Shown here: positions 1 to 6,531 of the stretch, piece by piece | Layout: each line of letters begins with the position of its first letter | Position numbering within the stretch: position 1 is the first letter of the stretch | Assembly (NCBI GenBank): GCA_947171615.1 | Contig: CAMVYG010000039.1 | Location: 1 to 14,386, forward strand | Direction: 5' to 3' | Source: an uncultured Clostridia bacterium | GTDB lineage: Bacteria > Bacillota > Clostridia > Oscillospirales > Acutalibacteraceae | DNA length: 14,386 nucleotides | The notes under the pieces: model-generated | Told to the model about the DNA's origin: nothing | The model's database searches: none | What the model saw: only the letters and a program-made list of their open reading frames with translations | Translations under genes and position numbers: made by a program

Positions 1-1
1 G

Positions 2-652
2 AATAATGACCACGTGCTTTCTTCAGACGGAACCCATATTGCGGTAAGTCACGGCACGAAGGAAGACGGAAAATCGAGAATTTATACTGTGCCCATGACC
101 GGCGGCGTCCCCAGGCTGATCACTCCCCTGGCTCCCAGCTATCTCCACGGCTGGTCTCCGGATGGCAAAACTCTGGCCTATTGTGCCGAGCGCGATGGGG
201 AATTTGATATTTACACCATCCCCGCGGAGGGCGGCGAGGAAAAGCGCCTTACCGACGTCCCCGGCCTCAATGACGGCCCGGAGTACGACAGCACCGGAGA
301 GTACATTTGGTTCAACTCGGTGCGCTCCGGCCTGATGCAAGCCTGGCGTATGAAGGCGGACGGCTCTGAGCAGACTCAGATGACCTTCGATGAAAACTGG
401 AACACCTGGTTTCCCCATATTTCACCGGATCGAACCAAAGTCGTCATGCTGGCCTACAAAAAGGGCGATGTGAAACCAAACGAGCATGTCCCCCACAAAA
501 ATGTGGAGCTGCGCCTGATGGACGCGGCAGGCGGATCTGTACAGACTATTGTAACGCTTTTCGGAGGCCAGGGCACGATCAATGTGAACTCCTGGGCACC
601 CGACAGCAAAAAATTTGCCTTTGTCAGCTACAGAATCCGGGAAACAGATTGA
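2..652 (+). CDS. TolB-like beta-propeller protein, 3' part (cut by window edge)
   Basis: The frame is open from base 2 to a TGA at 650-652, so the true start lies upstream; the GTG at 14 is not a convincing start. The visible 216 or so residues contain repeated PD40/WD40-like blades: SSDGTHIAVSHG, SPDGKTLAYCAERDG, DSTGEYIWFNSVRSG, SPDRTKVVMLAY and APDSKKFAFVSY, each with a nearby IYT.P..GG.E/P.RLT-type strand. The end (FGGQGTINVNSWAPDSKKFAFVSY) is the normal C-terminus of stand-alone TolB-like proteins, so only the N-terminal part is missing. Such proteins fold as six-bladed propellers; outside the Tol system their roles are mostly uncharacterised. The gene precedes a sugar-importer operon on the same strand by 177 bases and could belong to the same carbohydrate locus. 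Family is clear; function and cell location are not. Confidence 0.85.
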   Translation, partial: NNDHVLSSDGTHIAVSHGTKEDGKSRIYTVPMTGGVPRLITPLAPSYLHGWSPDGKTLAYCAERDGEFDIYTIPAEGGEEKRLTDVPGLNDGPEYDSTGEYIWFNSVRSGLMQAWRMKADGSEQTQMTFDENWNTWFPHISPDRTKVVMLAYKKGDVKPNEHVPHKNVELRLMDAAGGSVQTIVTLFGGQGTINVNSWAPDSKKFAFVSYRIRETD

Positions 653-829
653 ATTATTGTCCGCGGCAGCGGGCTGTAATTGATAAGAACCTCTCCTGAA
701 TTTGGGGTGAACAGCCGGATGATTATGTTTTTCGCCGGTAAGGAGAAAAACATAATACCGGGGGATGCATGCATCCCGGCGGGATAGGCTCCAAAGTAAA
801 ACTACCTGACGAAAAACGGAGGTAAAACA
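653..829 (+). promoter_or_regulatory. Intergenic leader with two strong inverted repeats before the binding-protein gene
   Basis: No gene is seen here. A 12-bp perfect stem joins ATTATGTTTTTC (722-733) to GAAAAACATAAT (745-756) across an 11-base loop. Five bases later comes the 16-bp perfect palindrome GGGATGCATGCATCCC (762-777). A weaker pairing, GGCTGT with ACAGCC, encloses 673-717 or so. The ribosome site GGAGGT (821-826) lies just before the ATG at 830. No T-run follows either stem, so neither looks like a simple terminator. They could be a 5'UTR structure or a protein-binding palindrome. I could not identify a convincing -35/-10 pair. Confidence 0.45.
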
Positions 830-2545
830 ATGAAGAAAATCATGACACGTGTGCTTGCTGTTCTGATCGCACTTGCCATGCTGGCCTCTCTGGCAGCCTG
901 CGGCGGTGATACTCCCAATAACAGCAGTACGGCTTCTCAACCTAAGTCCAGCAGCACTTCCACTGATGGTTCGTCTCAGGGCGAGCCTGCCGAAAACGGT
1001 CCGCTAACCCCCATGGCGGAGCCTGTCACTGTCTCCTGGGGCGTAGCAGCGTCTGCCGTGCAGCAGTTTAAGGACGGCGACACCTATGAGGAAAATCTCT
1101 GGACCCGCTTGATTAAGGAACGTCTGAACATCGATGTGGAAGTAGGCTTTTCAGCGGATTCCACCACCGACGCCTACAACAACCAGATGAATGTGCGTCT
1201 GGCCTCCGGCGATCTGCCCGACATCATGTTCTCCTATGACCACACCTGGTTCTATCAGGCCCAGGAATCCGGCTATCTGGCGGATATCACAGACGCTTAC
1301 AACACCTATGCCAGCGATGAGGTAAAAATGTGGCAGGAGCTTTATCCCGGCTGTTTCAACGGCGCAACCATTGACGGCCGCATGTATGCCTTCCCCATGA
1401 TTTACGATACCTTCTATGAGGTTACAAACCTCTGGATCCGTGACGACTGGCTGGAGAACACCAATTCCAAGGCTCCCACCACCATCGATGAGCTTACTGA
1501 GCTGATGCGCAAGTTCACCTTTGAAGATCCCGATGGCAACGGCGTAGACGACACCTATGGTCTCTGCCTGGCCGGCGATGTGCTGCAATATAACTATGGT
1601 TCCCTGCTGGGCCTGTTCAATGCCTTTGGTGTGCCGGTTCACGGAAAAGACAGCGTGTTCTACCGCGGAGAGGATGGAAAGATTACCTTTGCCCCGCTGG
1701 ATCCCGCCTGTAAGGAAGCTTTGAAGATCGCCAACCAGTGGTATGAGGAAGGGCTGATCGATCCCGAATTCACCGTAAAAGACACCTCTAACATGGAATC
1801 CGACATCACCACCGGCAAGTACGGTATGAGCTACCACGCCGGCTGGGGCACCTGGCATCCCTTCAACTATACTTATCAGGCCGATGGCGTGATCACCCGT
1901 CCCTACCCCATTCCCAAGGCGGATGGCTATGAGACAAAGCTTGGCGTCAGCTCCAAGGAGACCGGCGGCTTGTACATGATCAATTCCAGCTGTGATGAAA
2001 CAAAGCTGGAGGCGATCATGAAGATTCTGAATCTGGCTGAGGCCATTACCATCAGCGGCACAGAGGATGATTTCAAAACCTATTGGAACGACGAGCAGTA
2101 TCGCCTGTGCCCCATTCGCGTGGACATTCCCACTGAGCTTTGGATCCCTGTAGTCCGCGAAGCCCTGGAAAAGAACGATCCCAGCGAGCTGTCCGGTCAG
2201 GCTCTTCAGAACTACAACAATGTAGTCGGCTTTGAAGACGGCACTTTGGCAGATGATACCAACGCTTACGGCGCCTGGGGACAGTTGTCTCTCAAAGGCT
2301 CCATGAGTATCGATCTGGATCACTTTAACAATGGCGAAGAGGTTGAAAATCTCCTGGGCAGCGTACAGCCCGCCACCTGGATCGAGAAATCCTCTGTTCT
2401 CGGCGATATGGTCATTCAGGAATTCATCAGCATTATCAAGGGAGAAACCCCCGTGGAGCATTTCGATACATTCGTTCAGGAATGGCTCGCGGCCGGCGGG
2501 CAGGATGTGCTTGACGAGCTGGAGGAGATCCACGCCGACAACTGA
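830..2545 (+). CDS. Extracellular sugar-binding lipoprotein (LplA/LipO-like, ABC importer)
   Basis: Substrate-binding lipoprotein of a CUT1-type carbohydrate ABC importer, anchored outside the membrane, 571 residues. The N-terminus has a basic start (MKKIMTR), a hydrophobic stretch and a lipobox LAAC with the lipidated Cys at residue 24, then a Ser/Thr/Gly-rich linker to about residue 55. The solute-binding domain fills the rest. Residues 233-244 (DPDGNGVDDTYG) form an EF-hand-like calcium loop that is typical of the large LplA/LipO binding proteins. The length fits that family (about 500-570). ATG 830 has a good GGAGGT site seven or so bases upstream. The two permease genes follow, but a 379-base gap with a MITE-like repeat and a hairpin intervenes, so the binding protein may be made in excess over the permeases. 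The substrate cannot be read from sequence; complex or acidic oligosaccharides are common for relatives. Confidence 0.93.
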   Translation: MKKIMTRVLAVLIALAMLASLAACGGDTPNNSSTASQPKSSSTSTDGSSQGEPAENGPLTPMAEPVTVSWGVAASAVQQFKDGDTYEENLWTRLIKERLNIDVEVGFSADSTTDAYNNQMNVRLASGDLPDIMFSYDHTWFYQAQESGYLADITDAYNTYASDEVKMWQELYPGCFNGATIDGRMYAFPMIYDTFYEVTNLWIRDDWLENTNSKAPTTIDELTELMRKFTFEDPDGNGVDDTYGLCLAGDVLQYNYGSLLGLFNAFGVPVHGKDSVFYRGEDGKITFAPLDPACKEALKIANQWYEEGLIDPEFTVKDTSNMESDITTGKYGMSYHAGWGTWHPFNYTYQADGVITRPYPIPKADGYETKLGVSSKETGGLYMINSSCDETKLEAIMKILNLAEAITISGTEDDFKTYWNDEQYRLCPIRVDIPTELWIPVVREALEKNDPSELSGQALQNYNNVVGFEDGTLADDTNAYGAWGQLSLKGSMSIDLDHFNNGEEVENLLGSVQPATWIEKSSVLGDMVIQEFISIIKGETPVEHFDTFVQEWLAAGGQDVLDELEEIHADN

Positions 2546-2571
2546 TCCTGCAATATCCGCAAAGATCTGTG

Positions 2572-2777
2572 GATATTATGATTTATCGTGCCAGCAAATT
2601 CCTTTTACTGTCATTCTGAGGAACATAGTGACGAAGAATCTCGATTATATCTCAGCTAACGGGTATAAAGCCCTTTTAACCGCCAGTTTCTGCTGGCCGG
2701 GATCCTTCACCGGGAAGAGGCAGGGCCTCTTCTGTTCAGGATGACAGTGAGTAGTGATTGATAAATCATTATAAATC
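2572..2777. repeat. MITE-like inverted repeat element, copy 1
   Basis: Non-coding element with matched ends. The core runs 2607-2748, from ACTGTCATTCTGA to TTCAGGATGACAGT, whose reverse complement is ACTGTCATCCTGAA. The match continues outward: GATATTATGATTTATC at 2572-2587 resembles the reverse complement of 2760-2777, GATTTATAATGATTTATC. Inside are a GAAGAATCTCGA box, a related GGATCCTTC box in opposite sense and a hairpin AAGAGGC-AGG-GCCTCTT. A second copy lies at 7391-7570 and a third begins near 14331. No transposase is present, so it would be a non-autonomous element. It sits between the binding-protein and permease genes. I recognise the TGTCATTCTGA ends as common in gut bacterial genomes, from memory only. 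Confidence 0.8.
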
Positions 2778-2801
2778 CTTGATTTTAGTTGGTTTTAAGA
2801 A

Positions 2802-2848
2802 GCTTGACGGTGAGCCCGAAGCTAAAAGCTTCGGGCTCATTTTCAAGC
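2802..2848 (+). terminator. Strong hairpin between binding-protein and permease genes
   Basis: TGAGCCCGAAGC (2811-2822) pairs perfectly with GCTTCGGGCTCA (2828-2839) over a five-base loop. An outer pairing GCTTGA/TCAAGC (2802-2807 with 2843-2848) can extend it. Only four Ts (ATTTTC) follow, so it is an imperfect intrinsic terminator. Such hairpins between a binding-protein gene and its permeases often act as partial terminators or mRNA-stabilising structures that lower permease expression; that role is inferred. Confidence 0.6.
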
Positions 2849-2924
2849 AACACGGCTTCTCTGGCTCCGCCTTTGCTGTGAGAGCGGAATAAAGGGTTGC
2901 ACATTTTTCAGGAGGTGGGTAAAA

Positions 2925-3872
2925 TTGGAAAACACGTTGAATCCGAAGAAAAAAGAGAACGCTGCACCGAATCATAAAAGGGACAAATTCACCCGCCAGC
3001 TTCCGCTGTATTTTATGCTGATCCCGGCTGTTGTCCTGGTAGTCGTTTACTCGTATGGTTCCATGGCCGGCACTGTGATTGCCTTTCAAAAATTCAATCT
3101 TGCCAAAGGACTATTCGGTTCAGAATGGGTCGGTTTTAAAAATTTTGAAAGCCTTTTTTCCATGCCGACTTTTTGGCCGGTGATTCGAAATACCATCGTG
3201 ATCGCTTTGGGAAAAATGATCGGCGGTATCATTGTGCCTGTGATTTTTTCCCTGCTGCTGAATGAAATTGCCCATTCGGGAGTGAAACGAACCTTTCAAA
3301 CCATGGTGTATCTGCCAAATTTCCTTTCCTGGGTCATTCTCGCAGGTCTCTTCTTTGATATTCTATCCCCCAGCACCGGTATCATCGGCCGTATATTTAC
3401 TGCCTTAGGGCTGGACGCTCCTTTCTTTTTGGGCGACCCCAAGCTGTTTCCCGGCACCATGATCGTTCTGGATATCTGGAAGGGCTTCGGCTTTGGTTCC
3501 GTTATCTATCTGGCCGCCCTGACCGGGATCGACCAAAACCTGTATGAAGCCGCGCAGATCGACGGCGCCAACCGGATCCAGCAGACCTGGCACATCACGC
3601 TGCCCGGAATTCTCAGCACAGTGATCCTGATGACCGTACTGAGCATGTCGAATATCTTAAACGGCGGCTTTGATGAGATCTATAACCTGTATAACGCTTC
3701 TGTGTACTCCACGGGAGACATTCTCGATACCTTTGTATTCCGCCTTGGCATAGAAAACGCCCAGTTTGCTCTTTCCACAGCCGCGGGCCTGTTTAAATCC
3801 GGCGTTTCCTTCGTATTTATCGTCGCCTCTTACTGGCTGGCCGATAAATTTGCCGGGTATCGTATTTTTTAA
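2925..3872 (+). CDS. Carbohydrate ABC transporter permease, LplB/UgpA-like
   Basis: Inner-membrane permease of the CUT1 family (binding-protein-dependent transport inner membrane component), 315 residues, the usual length. A charged cytoplasmic N-terminus (residues 1-24) precedes the first membrane segment (PLYFMLIPAVVLVVVYSYGS). The EAA loop that contacts the ATPase is at residues 208-227, EAAQIDGANRIQQTWHITLP, with its conserved G and P. The end (YWLADKFAGYRIF) is typical of LplB proteins. The start is TTG at 2925, chosen because GGAGGTGGG (2911-2919) lies at the right distance. The second permease follows after ten bases. It should form a heterodimer with the next gene product and take substrate from the lipoprotein at 830-2545. 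No ATPase gene is in the cluster. Confidence 0.93.
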   Translation: MENTLNPKKKENAAPNHKRDKFTRQLPLYFMLIPAVVLVVVYSYGSMAGTVIAFQKFNLAKGLFGSEWVGFKNFESLFSMPTFWPVIRNTIVIALGKMIGGIIVPVIFSLLLNEIAHSGVKRTFQTMVYLPNFLSWVILAGLFFDILSPSTGIIGRIFTALGLDAPFFLGDPKLFPGTMIVLDIWKGFGFGSVIYLAALTGIDQNLYEAAQIDGANRIQQTWHITLPGILSTVILMTVLSMSNILNGGFDEIYNLYNASVYSTGDILDTFVFRLGIENAQFALSTAAGLFKSGVSFVFIVASYWLADKFAGYRIF

Positions 3873-3882
3873 GGAGGAGCGC

Positions 3883-4782
3883 ATGAAAATTAAATCTTCC
3901 CCTTCGAGAAAAATATTTCTGGTTTGCAACTTCATTTTTCTGACTTTGATTTCTCTGACCTGTATTCTTCCGTTTATCAATCTTCTGGCCATTTCCTTTT
4001 CCAGCAAAACCGCGGTGGTAAGCAACCAGGTTTCCTTCTGGCCGGTAGAGTTTAATACCGCTGCCTATACGTTTATTTTAGACAATAATCAGTTTCTGCA
4101 TTCCCTTCTGATCTCAGTAGAACGAACCCTTTTGGGTGTGGCCGTTAATCTCTTGCTGATCATATTGACCGCCTATCCCCTGTCAAAGAGCAAACAGGAT
4201 TTTTCAGCAAGAAGCGTCTTTTCCTGGTTTTTTGTAGTCACCATTCTATTTAACGGCGGTCTGATCCCCGGCTATTTAATGGTAAAATGGACGGGGCTGA
4301 TGGATTCGATCTGGGCTTTGATCCTGCCCAGCGCGGTGAACGTGTTCAATATTCTGGTGGTTATGAATTATATGAGGGGGCTGCCTAAGGAGCTGGAGGA
4401 AGCAGCGTATATAGACGGCGCCGGGCACATTTCCACCCTGGTGCGTGTGATCTTGCCGGTATGTACGCCTACTTTGGCCACTGTCACCCTTTTTGCCTTT
4501 GTATTTCACTGGAACAGCTGGTTTGACGGCATGATCTATATGAGCACTACTTCACGCTATCCACTGCAGACTTATCTGCAAACCGTAGTTATCAATCCGG
4601 AAGCCTTCTTCCGCAACGCTACCAATGTAAGCTCGGAGCTTTCCAGATATCTGGAGCTGGTAAACGCCCGCACCACCAATGCGGCCCAGATGTTCCTGGC
4701 CATGATCCCGATCCTGCTGGTCTATCCGTTCCTGCAAAAATATTTTACCACCGGCCTTGTCATGGGTTCGGTGAAGGGCTGA
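3883..4782 (+). CDS. Carbohydrate ABC transporter permease, LplC/YtcP-like
   Basis: Second CUT1 permease, 299 residues. The ATG at 3883 is preferred over upstream in-frame starts because AAGGAGGAG (3871-3879) sits four or so bases before it and the upstream codons overlap the preceding gene. It starts MKIKSSPSRKIFLVCNFIF, as LplC proteins do. The EAA loop is at residues 173-192, EAAYIDGAGHISTLVRVILP. The end (FLQKYFTTGLVMGSVKG) is the almost invariant C-terminus of this family, so the gene is complete. It pairs with the permease just upstream. A short hairpin, GGCTGAT/ATCAGCC, overlaps the stop codon. Confidence 0.94.
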   Translation: MKIKSSPSRKIFLVCNFIFLTLISLTCILPFINLLAISFSSKTAVVSNQVSFWPVEFNTAAYTFILDNNQFLHSLLISVERTLLGVAVNLLLIILTAYPLSKSKQDFSARSVFSWFFVVTILFNGGLIPGYLMVKWTGLMDSIWALILPSAVNVFNILVVMNYMRGLPKELEEAAYIDGAGHISTLVRVILPVCTPTLATVTLFAFVFHWNSWFDGMIYMSTTSRYPLQTYLQTVVINPEAFFRNATNVSSELSRYLELVNARTTNAAQMFLAMIPILLVYPFLQKYFTTGLVMGSVKG

Positions 4783-4795
4783 TTTCGGATCAGCC
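4777..4795 (+). other. Hairpin spanning the permease stop codon
   Basis: GGCTGAT (4777-4783) and ATCAGCC (4789-4795) form a 7-bp stem with a TTCGG loop, and the stop TGA (4780-4782) lies in the 5' arm. No T-run follows, so it is not an intrinsic terminator. It may be an RNA-processing or stabilising structure between the permease block and the structured leader that begins at 4803. Confidence 0.4.
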
Positions 4796-4802
4796 GCCTT
4801 AT

Positions 4803-4949
4803 AAGGAGGTAAGTTTGAAAAATAAATTTTTCAAACCCGGTTTTGCGGCTTTTGCCGCTCAAAAAGCGGCAATTTCCCTGCGGGAAACCAGCCGCAATTC
4901 CCAAAGAAAGGATGCTTTTGCCGTGCAAAAGCTATGGTCATATCTATGA
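4803..4949 (+). promoter_or_regulatory. Structured gene leader, full copy A (branched RNA-like element)
   Basis: Order of parts: ribosome site AAGGAGGT (4803-4810). Stem P1, GTTTGAAAAA (4813-4822) with TTTTTCAAAC (4827-4836). Outer stem P2, TTGCGGCT (4843-4850) with AGCCGCAA (4890-4897). P2 encloses P3, TTGCCGCT (4852-4859) with AGCGGCAA (4865-4872), and P4, TTTCCC (4873-4878) with GGGAAA (4882-4887), making a three-way junction. Then comes a second ribosome-like box AAAGGA (4907-4912), stem P5, GCTTTTGC (4914-4921) with GCAAAAGC (4925-4932), and the paired start codons at 4934 and 4946. The same architecture recurs at 10008-10114 with different but still complementary arm sequences. The role is unknown; translational control of the downstream gene is the simplest idea. 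Confidence 0.7.
4815..4949 (+). CDS. Possible 44-residue leader ORF within leader A
   Basis: A TTG start at 4815 lies four bases after a full AAGGAGGT site. The frame runs 44 codons to a TGA at 4947-4949, which overlaps the ATG at 4946 of the next gene as ATGA. The peptide begins MKNKFFKPGFAAFAAQKAA and ends AFAVQKLWSYL. Much of its composition follows from the palindromic DNA beneath it, so it may be incidental. The arguments for translation are the strong ribosome site and the coupled stop/start. A shorter ORF at the same place in leader B starts MKKYFSH. It might be a regulatory leader peptide whose translation couples to the VOC gene. Confidence 0.3.
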   Translation: MKNKFFKPGFAAFAAQKAAISLRETSRNSQRKDAFAVQKLWSYL

Positions 4950-5404
4950 AAAACGCACTGGACCCCAAGGGGTTTATACAAATCAATATTGTGGTGGCCG
5001 ATATCGAAAAGGCAGCGGCCAAATGGGCCGACCTGCTGGGGATCGACCAGCCGAAGATTCATCTGAACCATCTGGAGGGAAATGAGCACTATACCTACCG
5101 GGGCAAGCCCGTTTCCTGCGATCTGAAGGTATGCAATATCGAAATGCCCGGCTTCGTGATCGAGCTGCACGAGCCTGTGGGAGAAGGGGAAAGCTCCTTC
5201 CACGAATTTCTGAAAAAGCACGGCAACGGCGTTCACCACCTGGGCTTTGAGGTGGGAGATAAACGGGACGCCGTTATCGAGGAGCTTTCCCGGATGGGAT
5301 ACGATACAAACCGCACCCTGGGCATCTATCCCGGCAGCAGCTGGACTATTGTAGACAGCGAGGATGATCTGGGCGTCAACTTAAACATCAAGCCTGTGCG
5401 GTGA
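4946..5404 (+). CDS. VOC-superfamily (glyoxalase-fold) protein
   Basis: Small cytoplasmic protein of 152 residues (156 if the in-frame ATG at 4934 is used), the usual size for a two-module VOC domain like methylmalonyl-CoA epimerase. Module one begins FIQINIVVADIEKAAAKWADLLGI; module two begins GVHHLGFEVGDKRDAVIEEL. By alignment from memory to methylmalonyl-CoA epimerase, metal-site positions are Gln12 (usually His), Glu73 in VIELHEP, His98 in HHLGF, and Asn145 or Asn147 where a Glu is usual. Metal binding therefore may be altered, and the exact reaction cannot be named. It lies between an importer and a Gfo/Idh/MocA oxidoreductase plus TIM barrel, which suggests a role in handling a keto-sugar or related intermediate. 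The N-terminus is set by the unusual leader described at 4803-4949. Confidence 0.85.
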   Translation: MKNALDPKGFIQINIVVADIEKAAAKWADLLGIDQPKIHLNHLEGNEHYTYRGKPVSCDLKVCNIEMPGFVIELHEPVGEGESSFHEFLKKHGNGVHHLGFEVGDKRDAVIEELSRMGYDTNRTLGIYPGSSWTIVDSEDDLGVNLNIKPVR

Positions 5405-5410
5405 ACGATT

Positions 5411-5459
5411 GGAAACATAAACTTTTCAAACCGGCAGAGAAAGGAACGTGAACATAAAC
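5411..5459 (+). repeat. Reduced leader copy D
   Basis: The stretch GAAACATAAACTTTTCAAAC (5412-5431) resembles leader A around 4818-4836 but no longer forms the perfect stem. It is followed closely by AGAAAGGA (5438-5445), as if the whole branched middle had been deleted. Next come GTG at 5448 and ATG at 5460, in frame and 12 bases apart, the same arrangement as in leaders A and C. AAAGGA to the second start is 14 bases here, equal to leaders A and C once their hairpin is excised. Confidence 0.4.
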
Positions 5460-6524
5460 ATGCCGAACACACCAGAACGGAAGATCGGCGTTGCCATTGC
5501 GGGGTGCGGTCAGATCACCAGAACCCGGCACGCCCCGGAATATCTGCAAAATCCCAACGCTTCCATCATCGGCTTTTTTGACCGGGACAGGGAGCGGGCC
5601 CGGGAGCTTTCGGAACAGTACGGCGGCACAGTATATGGTTCCTTTGAAGAGCTTTTAGCCGACCATTCGGTAGAAGCCGTAAGCATTTGCACCCCAAATT
5701 CTCTGCACAGCGCTCATTCTATTCAGGCAATGCTGGCAGGAAAAGAAGTGCTGTGCGAAAAGCCCATGGCCGCTACCCTGGAGGAAGCACAGCAGATGAT
5801 AGAGGTCCAGCGGCAGACAGGACGAATTTTAATGCTGGGCCACAATCAGCGGCTGGTACCTGCGCATATTCGCGCCAAGGAACTGCTGGATTCCGGCATA
5901 ATCGGAGAAATATTGTCCTTGCAGACAAATTTCAAGCACAGAGGGCCCGAGGCCTGGAGCATAGAGCAGGGCCGCACCTGGTTTTTCTCCAAAGAGAAGG
6001 CCGGCTTCGGCGTGTTGGGAGACCTGGGCGCTCACAAGCTGGATCTGGTTCGCTATCTGCTGGGCGACGAAATCGGAAGCATTTTCGCTACCCTGCAAAC
6101 ACTGGATAAAAGAAACAGTGACGGCGCCTTCATCGACCTGGAAGACAACGCCGTTTGTCTTTTCAAGACTTTAAAGGGAATTCCCGGTATCATAATCGTC
6201 AGCTGGACCGATTACGGCCTGGAGGATAACAGCACCGTTCTCTATGGCACAAAAGGAGCCATGAAGATTTTCGCTACAGGAATGGAAGATATTGTGGTAG
6301 AGTTCCGTGACGGCACCTGCGCGAAATATCAGGTCAGCGGGATCAGCACCAATACCCATCAGCTCCCCTCGGGGATCATCGACGCGTTTATCAAAACCAT
6401 TCTCCAGGGCGGCGAGCCGCCTGTTACCGGGCTGGACGGCTACAATACGCTGGCCTGCCTTGAGGCGGCGGGCAGTTCTTCCCGATCCGGCAGCTGGGTG
6501 AATGTAAATTTGAAACAGGAGTAA
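5460..6524 (+). CDS. Gfo/Idh/MocA family oxidoreductase
   Basis: NAD(P)-dependent sugar or cyclitol dehydrogenase-like protein, 354 residues from ATG 5460 (358 from GTG 5448; both starts are poorly spaced from AGAAAGGA at 5438-5445). Numbering from 5460: the Rossmann nucleotide loop is GVAIAGCGQITRTRH near residues 10-24, with an acidic residue ending the second strand (GFFDRD) that favours NAD. The catalytic EKP motif is in CEKPMA, Lys101. The C-terminal alpha/beta domain carries GDLGAHKLDLV with Asp188, His192 and Asp195, the usual catalytic and substrate-site residues. The protein is full length. It overlaps no neighbour and sits seven bases before the TIM-barrel gene, so the two are probably co-translated. 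The substrate is unknown; oxidation of a sugar, glycoside or inositol hydroxyl is expected from the family. Confidence 0.92.
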   Translation: MPNTPERKIGVAIAGCGQITRTRHAPEYLQNPNASIIGFFDRDRERARELSEQYGGTVYGSFEELLADHSVEAVSICTPNSLHSAHSIQAMLAGKEVLCEKPMAATLEEAQQMIEVQRQTGRILMLGHNQRLVPAHIRAKELLDSGIIGEILSLQTNFKHRGPEAWSIEQGRTWFFSKEKAGFGVLGDLGAHKLDLVRYLLGDEIGSIFATLQTLDKRNSDGAFIDLEDNAVCLFKTLKGIPGIIIVSWTDYGLEDNSTVLYGTKGAMKIFATGMEDIVVEFRDGTCAKYQVSGISTNTHQLPSGIIDAFIKTILQGGEPPVTGLDGYNTLACLEAAGSSSRSGSWVNVNLKQE

Positions 6525-6531
6525 GTGATTT

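Noticed and set aside
1151..2533. Long open frame on the minus strand (460 codons)
   Set aside because: It lies wholly opposite the first binding-protein gene, has no ribosome site and shows no protein-family motif; it is a codon-bias shadow.
2331..2744. Plus-strand open frame overlapping the end of the binding-protein gene
   Set aside because: It is out of frame with the real gene and runs through the MITE-like repeat; it has no ribosome site or recognisable domain.
2607..2748. CRISPR or tandem repeat from the recurring TGTCATTCTGA boxes
   Set aside because: The boxes are single inverted ends of dispersed elements thousands of bases apart, not regularly spaced repeats.
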